Below, one piece after another: positions 25,801 to 35,707 of a stretch of DNA of 64,000 nt; positions within the stretch are counted from its first letter, which is position 1, and each line of letters opens with the position of its first letter. The position numbers and the translations under genes are program-made. Source of the stretch: Toxoplasma gondii ME49 (taxonomy: Eukaryota > Apicomplexa > Conoidasida > Eucoccidiorida > Sarcocystidae). The notes under the pieces are model-generated. The model saw only the letters and a list, made by a program, of their open reading frames with translations. It was not told the origin of the DNA and did no database searches. Location of the stretch: assembly GCF_000006565.2 (NCBI RefSeq), contig NC_031476.1:5269900-5333899 (forward strand). Reading direction: 5' to 3'.

Positions 25801-26825
25801 AGAGCATCTTGCGTCTTACAGTACACGAGTCCTATTTCATCACATGCTGCACGTTCGGCCGCATTTGCGATCTCCGTGAGCAGTTCATCAAACTGAATTT
25901 GAACGGAATCGCTGAGTTACAGTCACCAAAATTGGGAGTTGTCTGTTCTGACCTCTCGCATCTGGAGAGCTGTCGGTTTGAAACGCTCAAAAAGCATGTC
26001 TGCAGCCTGCGCTGCCGCAGTAGCTGATTTCGTGGTCAAATACCCACGAGCCAGGCGTGTGCGAAGCGGATGCTGCTCTGCAAGCCGGTAACGGTGTTGT
26101 TACCGCAATTCCCGCTGTGCTGGCGGCTTACTGTTTGTCCATTCCTTCTGCGCAAGCATGTAGGCAGTGAGCGAGGCGTGGAGGCAGAACAGAATTAATT
26201 CTAAAGCGTTCTGAATGCTTCCGGGAACACTTCTTGACCATGTTTCATAGTCATACGTTTGATCCTGCTTCCAAGGGCGGGCAAAATAGCGACGAGGCTG
26301 TGCGAAAGTATACGAATCTGAGTTTAAGAAGCATGCAAATGGTGTTTATCGAGAGAAGAGAGCAGAGTCTTTACAAGTAAATCCATGCAGATCTGCGTCG
26401 CCCTGGCCTGGTGCACCGCAGCATCGTCCAGCCATCTCTGCGCCACAGCTTCAACCACATCCTGAATGCGAAGCGTCGGTTGACGATTCTTTACGGACAA
26501 AGTTATGTCAGACTACCGTATAAAGGAGAATGATACTGGGGAAGGAAAAACATTCGGTGAGCTGCTTGTCCTCTAGCCCTTCAAGCATAACCAACAGTGC
26601 CGCTACAGTTTTGTCGGTACGCGGCTCCGTCGTGCCTTCACGGGCGATTGCCAGTAGTTCCTCTACAACTTGGAGATCGATCATTTGGCACTGTTGCGGT
26701 TCAGCAGACAGCAGAAGTCTGATTTCTTTCAGAGCCAGCAGCAGGTCCGTTGAGCCACTTTCTCTGGCCCTCTTTAGGCCTGACCAGCAAAGCTGTGCCC
26801 ACTCTCGCTTTGAGTCAACCGCCAT
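22830..26825 (-). CDS. Unrecognised helical protein, about 13 small exons with mostly very short introns
   Basis: I do not recognise the family. Phase-consistent exons on the minus strand: ~26607-26825 (donor uncertain), 26375-26461, 26132-26297, 25953-26023, 25820-25892, 25503-25760, 25258-25371, 25086-25198, 24750-25037, 24219-24634, 23395-23514, 22916-23300 and a tentative last exon 22830-22859, giving about 779 aa. Start context is aataATGGCG. The N-terminal ~270 residues look like stacked amphipathic helices (for example LLLALKEIRLLLSAE and ALELILFCLHASLTAYML), as in HEAT/ARM-like folds. The middle (about residues 360-600) is polar and Ser/Gln-rich. The last ~130 residues are a coiled coil. 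Most introns are 55-145 bp; one of about 700 bp may hide an extra exon. The first intron and the 3' end are the weakest parts. It lies downstream, on the same strand, of an axonemal-type gene. Confidence 0.5.
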
Positions 26826-27919
26826 TATTCTGGTCGAACCGTCACAAGCAATAGACCTAGACTTGAATTTGAGCTGACTACTCGCAGAAAAGCAATACTC
26901 TTTGTTACTCGCGGGAAACATCCTTTATCAGAATCACAGCCAATTTTGGCACGGCTCGGTCCATTTTCTGGCACAGATGCCCCCCGTCTCAGGCTGTAAA
27001 CTAGTTGGGTGTACGGACACTCGTGACGTGGGGTCTGCATATCAAAAAGAGCTGTCAGTTGCAGTGCATGCAAAGGCTATGCGAGTTTCTCATTGCCGCA
27101 ATTATGAACGTGCATAATTTGTCTCACACCATCCTGCCAGCGCCAAATAACCTGTCTGTTGTAATGTAATACACTGTGCGACGTAACTCAACGAAGTGGC
27201 ATCACGATCTACGAATATCATGTCGACAACGCGTCAGGTAATTAAGTAGCAGAGGAACACGAGTCATCTACCCTTTTCATGCCAATGTTTCTTCCTTTCT
27301 GACACGTGACCGGGTGTTTGGTTTTGAGACAGTATACCAGCAGACATTTGTCAACTGTCGTGTTCAATATACGCCTGTAGTCGATTGTATCCATCCTGTC
27401 CGCCTCGCTGTTCGCGTGATGGGCTACCACTCGGTGATGGTGGTGAAGTGTCCCCTTTTAAGTGTCAGGATGCTCGTTGATTTCAAGACGAATCCGGGAC
27501 TTTCTGAAGAGCGTTCGTCAAGCCCATTAGCAACCAGGATGGTTACTAGACAGCATCACGAACACTGTGTAAGCCGCCTGCCGCATCGGGATGAACGACA
27601 GGCACGACACGAACAAATGAAACGACAGAATATCGCAGTGGCGTCGCTCAACCTAGCGGCAACTACCACATATATACCTGATGGGAACAAATGTTAGTGC
27701 TCAATCACTGGGTTTTGCGAATAGAAGAAGCATATGATTGGCTTTTTATGGCAGTCAAAACCTGGGGTGTATATTTGTTGCACTAGTCTCAGTCGCAAGC
27801 GGGTGCTTGTGCGCGTAGGCACGTGATAACTTCCCATGTTTAAAGGAAGCCACACGATCTCGAGCCGTCGTAAATCGAAAGTCGCGAACCGAAAGACGCA
27901 TGCACCCTTCAAATACACC
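26826..27919. other. Intergenic region upstream of the helical-protein gene
   Basis: About 1.1 kb between two minus-strand genes. It should contain the promoter of the downstream gene and the 3' end of the DRC10-like gene. No coding exon is evident. Confidence 0.4.
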
Positions 27920-29416
27920 CTAATTCTTCTTGCCTTTCCATCCTCTTTTGTTGCGAGCGTTCTTTTTCATTGCTACATACTCTTCGCGTTGCCTTATTCC
28001 TCGCCAGTACGCTTGAAGAAGCGTAGCCGCTGCAGCCAGCCTCTGTAGCTGCCTATCGATGATTGATTGGCGAACCTTCTCTATTTCGTATTCCTGACGT
28101 ATCCGGTCATTCTCTTCATTGACAACTTGCAACTGCTTCTGCAGATTAACCACTAACTCTTCCTTCGTTGCGTTCGCTTCCGCGACTTCTCTCGCTTCTG
28201 CAGCACATTCACCCCGCACAATTAGAGAAGTGTATCGGCCTCTGTTTTGTAGGCAATTCTTCAAATAGCCCCTCAGAAAGAACTAGAATGTGAAGGTGCT
28301 TACTGGCGTTTTTCTCCATCATTTCACGATCGTAGGTTTCGATGATTCGCTCCAGATCTTTCTCTGCAATCTTCGTCTTGCTCTTCAATGTGTCTGTTTC
28401 CTGTTTCCCTCGAGAGAACACCATGGAATTATGCTTTTGTTGCTGGTTCATCCGTGCTACAAGTTCCGATGCCCGTACATCAAAATTTCGTGTATGTTCC
28501 GCTTCCCGCTTTCTATACTGCTCATGCAACTGTGCCAGACGTTGTTCTGTGAAATCATGGACATCCTGTAAGTCTGCCTTCAGCTTGACAACCGTTTCGC
28601 ACGATCTGTTTGAGGCTTTCTCTCTCTCCGTTCGAAGAAGTGTTAGTTGCTTTTCGAGTTCGGTCCGCCGCGAGGAGGCGGCCTTCTCCTGCTGGATATA
28701 ACGTTCCAACAGCTCCTTCCTGGCTCGCTCTTCTTCAACTGTCATCTTCATCCGCTTTACCATGACATCCTAAACATGACAAGGAAGCACCATAGCAAAA
28801 GCAATCACCGTATCACACTCCAATCTCAAGCAAAAAGGGCTGGGGATGTGGTTGGAGGGGCTGACAGTCTTATCAACAGTCAGGGGTGATTATCCTTCAC
28901 CTGCATATCTGCCAGAGCGTGAATCAGCTTCATTGAGTTTATAGGGCGTGTCTCCTGGAACGTTCTTAACTCCTGAACAATGTTTGGAATCATTCGCATT
29001 CTTCGGCATAGATCCCGAGTGTTCTTCTCAAGCTGCTCAGTAATCTCTTGCATGTCATCCGTATCTAGTGTAACCAGGGAATCCTCATTGGCATTGTTAA
29101 TACTCCCTTGATACAACTCTTCGAGGCGAATTTGGTTGGATAACTTTCTGGCCAATTCCGGTCCGAGTAAGTTTGTCGCCTTGTCGCCTTCGTCACCTTG
29201 AATACCTTCAAGAACCTGTACAAGCACGTCTTCATTTCAGTAAAATTTTGTGTGCGAAACCGTCTCTTGGGCGTTTTTTTCTTTGATGGTACTCGACAGG
29301 CACATAATGCATACCTGTCGGGTGGCGACTGAGAGATACGTTAGCTTCTCTGTCACCTCCTCCATAATGGCTACAACACGCTGGGCGTCAACAGTCATTG
29401 ACTTGCTAGAGGCCAT
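27920..29416 (-). CDS. IQ-motif coiled-coil protein, DRC10/IQCD-like axonemal component, 4 exons
   Basis: Exons are 29315-29416, 28901-29215, 28304-28769 and 27920-28197, all in phase with GT-AG introns of 99, 131 and 106 bp, giving 386 aa. The N-terminal third is helical (ELARKLSNQIRLEEL, EKNTRDLCRRMRMIPNIV). Residues about 140-350 form a long charged coiled coil. The C-terminus carries one IQ calmodulin-binding motif (ATLLQAYWRGIRQREEY) and a very basic tail. This layout and length match DRC10/IQCD, and less closely DRC9/IQCG, of the nexin-dynein regulatory complex, which links outer doublets and regulates dynein in motile flagella. In coccidia only the microgamete is flagellated, so expression is probably confined to sexual stages in the definitive host. 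DRC9 versus DRC10 cannot be settled by eye. Confidence 0.72.
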
Positions 29417-31047
29417 TTTGCTTAAGAGTCTTGCTTAGTCTCCTCTGTAAAAGGAACCCATACTCCTGGGCATTTCTTCTTATGCCGCTTGAATGCTTAG
29501 ATAGACTGCAAGCATCTGTCCGGGTGCTTGAACACAACTTCGAGATGTAGCAGTTGTGAAGGACCGACGCCCAGCTTTCCTATGACCCAGAGGCGAGGCT
29601 GACGAAAAAGGGATATCCGTTTCAGAGACGTCTGGGTCGTATGCTTGATGCCAAAACGAGGCTCTAGACACTGGGATAATTCAGAGGTCCATAAGCCATG
29701 GCTTTCAAACAACAAACTGCAGACAAAATTGTGTAGCCGTGACCGCAGCAAATTGGGCATGGCTCGGTGGGACTCTCTTTCCTAAAATGCCACGGAAGAC
29801 GGCTAGAGAGTACACGCCTTGAACTACCTCTTTTTCACTCTGGACTTTGTGAATGTACAAAGGGTTGTCAGGACAGAAGTCTCGGTTTTCCCTTCCTTGT
29901 TACAATGATACCCTAGAGGGGTAAAACGCCTACCGCAAAGATGCGTATTCAGCAGGGAGGAACAAACTCCGGTGTATTCACAATTACAGGCCCATTCGTG
30001 TGCATTGAGGACGCTATCGTTGTTGTTTTAAGCACAGCCACAACCAGCTGGCTTGGTTATTGACGCAAAGTCATATTTACAGATGAATATGATCCAGAAA
30101 TGAAGCACTGCTGCCCGATTGTTGCAGCCTCTGTCTTGGTTGTGATACACATCGTGTTTGCGGCTGCTTGCAGAGACGCTCTTTGTGCACCATCTCGCGT
30201 TATAGCCGTCTACCCCGTGAGCCTGACTTGATAGCAACATACAGTTATCTTTTTTTGAAAGAAAGGATATTCTACGAGTCAACAAAGTCAGACAGAACGA
30301 AGCTCGTCGCGGAGCCCCATGAGGCGTTTTCGCAAGGTTCAGGCGCCACACGCTGCTAGCAGCGCCAGCGTGCGATCAACCACTCGAGGTCACCTTTGCG
30401 AAGCCCGTCTGTTTCTGGGCTGCCGTTTCATCGGGAAAAGTGTGATCTCGTGTATGTCACCATGCTGGCCCCTGGTTTTCTGAAGGTTACAGTCTCCTTT
30501 CTTTCGAGAACGAACAAGACAGCTTTTGACGAATGCCTGCGCCTGGATGCAAAGGCAACAGAGGGGATCCTTGAGTTGTTGCCGGTCTTGCTGGTCCCTT
30601 CTCAGGGGGCATGTGCATCCGACATCTTCCTTGTTTCCTGGCCCCTTGACATGTTGCGCATCCCCTTTGTTGTCTCCCATTAACAAGCGCGTGCTTTTAC
30701 GCTCAGTGGCCTAGTCATATGCAGCTGCTAGTATCGCGAAAGTCCCTATTGCAGCACCGCTTACCTAAATTTGCAGAAAGTGTGCGCAGTCCCTGGAAAT
30801 CGTTCTTTGTCTTTGTACGTTGGTCGCCTGCGGGTTCCTCTCTCGACGTAGGAGGGAACAGTGCATGCTCTGTCCGTTGCCGCCCCAGAGGTTTTCAATT
30901 GCCGTGCCATAAAGTGTGCCACACACGAAAAAAGCACACGGCTTGCGCCATAGCACATCCGGTATCAGAGGCGTTCCTACTAACGCATGAGACAACGCCG
31001 AAGGCCTGCTGACGATTCTCACCTAAAATCGGTGTTAGTTTACAATA
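29417..31047. other. Divergent intergenic region between DRC10-like and TMEM33-like genes
   Basis: This 1.6 kb lies between two divergent starts and probably carries both promoters. An open frame at 30396-30683 (plus) lacks recognisable features and splice support. Nothing else is seen. Confidence 0.4.
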
Positions 31048-33595
31048 ATGTCGTCGCAAGCTTCGGCTAGAACCGGGCTGAGCCCGGCAGAGGAGGCATT
31101 TCTGTCTTACGACTGGGCAAAGAGCGCGAAATGGCAAGCGTACCTCGACAGCTTATATCCCACTCCACCGCTGAACAAGATGATGAAGTGGAAGAAGAAA
31201 TTCTTCAAGACACACGAGGTGGGTTCTACTTGAATTGCTCCTGTCGGGCTTGCTTCACGGTTTTCCATTTCGCATCCTGTGGTTCTACACAACAACGGCG
31301 CGCATGCACACGAACACACGCGTGGTCTGAGTGTAGAATGAGTTCTGTGTGTCACATATCCTTTCCGCAGTGAATTCTCTACTGTAAAAACATCATGAAT
31401 AGGTCTACTGTGCCAAGCTGTGCATGAATGAACCATGGTCGTTTATCGGGTTGGAGGACTCGCAGACATGAATTCCATAGGAAAGATGCAGGATGTGTTA
31501 ACGGTGGCTTACTGATAAGAAACAGGGAGATGGCCGTGTAGAGACAGTCGCTTGGGCCACAAACGATCTCTTACATCGATATGCAGGCACTTAAATGTGA
31601 TCCTCTGAACGAAATTCAACGTGTGTGGTACAGTGACGGATCGCATTATTTCTCTCCTGCTACACTTACCCCTCGCGTATGAACATTGACTGCCTACGAC
31701 AGCGAGCCGACTTGTTATCCAAACTGAAAGTTAGCGAGCTTGATAAAAAAGGAGGGGCAAAATCCATTTTCTGGACTTGCTCATCTTCAAGGGGCCACAA
31801 AGACCGGAAATTGCACGAAGTATCCGTGTCGATGTGGATCTCGTGAATTGATTCTCGACTTCCACTCCCTCGTATGATGCGCTGTTCTAACTGCAGGACC
31901 CAACATTCGTTCCGGATTCCCCCGCTCTGGCAGCTGCCCTGAATGAGGAGGATCCATCGAACGCTCAGCAGTCGCACACTCAACCTCCATCGTCGGGAAC
32001 AAGCGGAAATGTGCCAACATATTCGTATTCTCAGCCTTCTCAGAGATTCTCCCCACCGGCACGAAGGTCCTTCCTCCGATCCAAACTTCTTCCGCCACTC
32101 TGTGCTGTGGGTCTCGTCGTCGGTGTCATCCTTTCTTTACTTTCAGTCTTTACACCTCGTCAGGACTCCGAGCCGTCGACGGTAAGTCCTCTCCGCTGCC
32201 ACACTCGTGCTGCTACACGTGACGAAAGGGAGAAGCTAGATACTGGATTTAGGCATTCTAGGTGTCTAGCACTCTCGGATCTTCTTTCTCTCAAACGCTG
32301 CAGGACACATGTCCGTTTTTTGACTTTTGTCCCTGCGACCGCAGGTGCATGCTGGCATGTAACACTGTTTCGCGGCTAGTCGAGGAAAGTTGCCCGAAAG
32401 AGGTTGAAGAGGATACGTTCTTTTTTCATTAGTGCGAGTGTAACCGAAACGCCCCTTACTCTTCGGATAGGACAAAAACACTGGTGCGTGGACCGTACTT
32501 TCGCTCTTCCCTTTTCTTGCGGTGTCTCTTTCAACGCACAGCGCCCCGGACTGACGGGTTCCAGTGTGCTCTTCGTATCGTTTCTTCTGCACGTGTACAT
32601 CGTCTTGGGAGGCCCGCCAGTTCGCTTCTCAAATTTCACGGAGTCAATCAGTACAAACCTCCCGCCGTACGTCCAGCAAGCTCTGCACTTGGATGCTGCT
32701 CACGCAATCTTCTACTTGCTGTTCACGGCGTCAATGCCTCCCTCGCTTCCGGTCACCCTCTCTCCAGCCATTTCAGCCCTTCTCGTCTTCTCCACTTTGA
32801 TGGGAGAAGGAGACGGCATTCCAGTCGTTGTCAAAACGTAAGCGTGGAGTACCGGCTCCGAGAGTATCCCCTATTCATGGGACTGATGTTACGCTTGGTT
32901 TTGCGGTCTGTATCGGCGTTTAAGCAGGAAAAAATGGACTGGATGCATCCGGATGTGCACGGGCAGGATTCTGGAAAATCCCTCCGTTCTGGCCGCCAAC
33001 ACGGCAGAAAAATAGAAGTAAAAGAACGAGAAACGAGGCTAGGTCAACAGATTGGTGATAGTCAATTTGGCGTTGTTCGACGAGGTTCTTCCCATAAATT
33101 CTTGAATCTATGGTATCTGTTGCGTTCACTACTCTGCAGGTTCCCTTTCACGTGAAAATTTGTGTATTTCCAGACTGCGGTGTTGTTACGTCCTGCAGCA
33201 ACTCCCTCGTGCTCAAGGCCATTACGAAGGTGCAGATGAATGTAAGTCTTTTCTGACATTACCTAAATGTGATTGGGTCATCTACTAGTTTCTTTTCTAT
33301 AGAGAGGACTGGCGGCGGTTGATCCTGAGAAAAACTCGAGGCGTTGCATGGGTGCCACGATAGTTTCGCTTGAACACACACGACGGGTACCCTGATTTTT
33401 TGTGGCCTCTTGTTTTTGCAGAGAATGCTCCTCATGCAACAGCGTGCCGACGTCGAAGTCTTCTTTGGCGTCTTCTTCATTGTGTCACGGATTTTGACTC
33501 TCAATTTTTCGGTCTCCCACAGCATTATTCCCATTTTCCTTTACTTCCACCTCTTCCGAATTCGGTACGCAAGAAGACACCGATTTGACATCTGA
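31048..33595 (+). CDS. TMEM33/Pom33-family multi-pass membrane protein, 5 exons
   Basis: Exons are 31048-31218, 31897-32181, 32542-32837, 33199-33241 and 33422-33595, with GT-AG junctions in phase, giving 322 aa. The N-terminal ~115 residues are soluble, with a Trp/Lys-rich first exon (KMMKWKKKFF) and a Ser/Pro/Gln-rich second. Then come hydrophobic segments: LCAVGLVVGVILSLLSVF, SSVLFVSFLLHVYIVLG, a pair around HAIFYLLF and PVTLSPAISALLVFSTL, and two near the end (FFGVFFIVSRIL, IIPIFLYFHLF). The order PVT-(x)-P-hydrophobic, then NSLVLKAITKVQ, then FHLFRIRYARR aligns with TMEM33, an ER/nuclear envelope protein that shapes membranes and affects pore assembly (yeast Pom33). The 14-codon fourth exon places NSL exactly as in TMEM33. 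The protein ends just after the RYARR motif, so the usual ~50-residue C-terminal tail is missing. Confidence 0.75.
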
Positions 33596-35707
33596 ACGTT
33601 TGCGTACATTCATTTTCACCACTCGAGAGGAGATGCCGATGGCAAAATCGCATATTGCTCTGTCAACATATTTCAGCCTTGGCGTCACAGTTTGTCTTTG
33701 CTGTAGAGAGACATGCCCACGCACACTTTTCTGGTCAACAGGAAATTACACAAATTAAACGACCTGGTTCTGTGAGACCTATAGTCGCTTCGTCGCTCAT
33801 CGATCACAAACACATTCACCGGTCTGTTCTCTGTCGGCCCTTCACGATTGGCTGTTGGCAGCGGTGTGGTCGTTGATGCTGATGCGCTACGTGTGCTGTC
33901 ATCGTGATTTTCTCTTCTGATAACTTTGCGTATAATAGCGGCGCTCGGCGCCATAGTAGAGCACATGCACAGTGACTCAGTTCAGCCACAGGCATTCAGG
34001 GCAAAATGTAGTGCCTGAGCAAAGAAATAACGTTTTGCTCGTGTTTTTGTTCTGTGGCATTGCCAGCTACTCTACATGCGGTTTCACGCACACTACGTTC
34101 CGGCGAATTGATGGTAATGCATGACACCAGGAATGAAAAAGTCGAATGGCTGTAGACAATGTTACCTTCAGTTGGACGAAGCATATTATCCCTCGTTCTC
34201 TTCGACGGTTTCCACCCTGACACGTGATGCATGTTGTATTTCAACCACTGCATTGAGAGCCGCATACGGCACTAGCCACAGGCAACGACTTTCGTATAGC
34301 ATTGAACATTTGACGAAACGACACCAACAAAACGCGCTGGAACTTCCACTGACGCATGCTTTGAAACCTCATCATTTAATGTCGGAGAACACGACTTTTA
34401 GCGATTCGTTATTGCTAACAAACCAAACTGGTGTTTGTACGTTTATGATTTTGTCCATTTCCAGCGCGAAAACAGTCATCATCAGCATACTAGACAGGGA
34501 CAACCTGCTAGTCCTCCGCGCATAGACTGGCTCGATGGTTGACAGCTTGGGTTGTGTCCCGATGTGATGTACAGCGATCGCGACGCAGAGAACAATATCG
34601 ATATGCATTCAGCGGAAGGTGGCGTGTGGGACTCCCCGAACGGGACGTTTTTTCTTGTCGTGAATAATGCTACACCTGCAGCTTGCGTTTCTTGTCTTCG
34701 TGTGCAGCCTTCATTTCTGGACTCGTGTACAAGCCGATGTGCCCGCCATTTGTTGCCTCTTTATACCGTCGGGTACGTGCTGAAGTAGTGTGCGCTATGC
34801 ACTAGACCTAGCGCCTCTATTTTCATTTTCTTCAGCTTTACCGCCGTTCGCAGAAATGCCGTGCCACTGGGGATCATGGCCAGCGAGCCTACATTTGGGT
34901 GCTGCCCCTGGAGAACGTTTCTGTTTCGGAATTTGACGGGGAATGATGGGCTTCTCCTAGTCTTTGGGAGTTGTCTCAAAGACTAAGCCAGCTTTCGTTT
35001 TAGGGTGTTGGACAAGACAGCGACAGTGATAGTGTATGTCGGATTGATTCAGAAAAAATCTATGACTAGACCCCATCCCTATCAGACTTCCGTGTTTGCT
35101 GTCTTCCTTCCAGGTTCAGACACTGTGCAAGGCCCTGGTAAATCCTCAGACTACGTCGCCAACTGCAGCCGCGCAACAGCGCTGCGTCATTCAGTGAAGT
35201 TGAAAGGCTTGTGACCTTCATCTTTTGCGACAGTGCCGACATTTAGAATGTTTGTGACCCGTTTCCGGTCGGAAGCCGATCACATGCAGGATCGGGAACA
35301 GTGCTACGGGCCCGCGGAACTCGGTCTTGTGCATGCGTGAACTCTTGTGTGTACGCCTACGTGATCGCAGTATCGGCTTAGAAAACAAGCGCCAGGTTAA
35401 TCGTGTCGGGGGATTCCGTTGTGAGAACACATTCCCTGGCACGTAACAAGTCAGACGTGGTGTTTGGATAGTCCTTTTCCACAGCTGGACAGTGCGTGGA
35501 GGCACTGACAACAGTTTTTTCGACACCATTAGTTGGTATCACCTCGTTGATTCAACTTGATCAAAACGGTGACCCTCAGTCTCGGTGATATCGGCATCGT
35601 ATTCACATTCAGAGAGGAAAGAGTTCCGTCACTCTTCCCCCCTTAGCACATCTGGAGAACAAAAGCATCCGTGCGTCGCGAGACTAAAATCGAGTGAGAG
35701 AACGTGG
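33596..35707. other. Convergent intergenic region
   Basis: This 2.1 kb lies between the end of the TMEM33-like gene and the end of the orphan minus-strand gene. A plus-strand open stretch preceded by an acceptor-like ttcttcag near 34834 runs about 58 codons to 34985, but its sequence matches nothing I know and no donor partner was found. No gene is supported. Confidence 0.35.
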
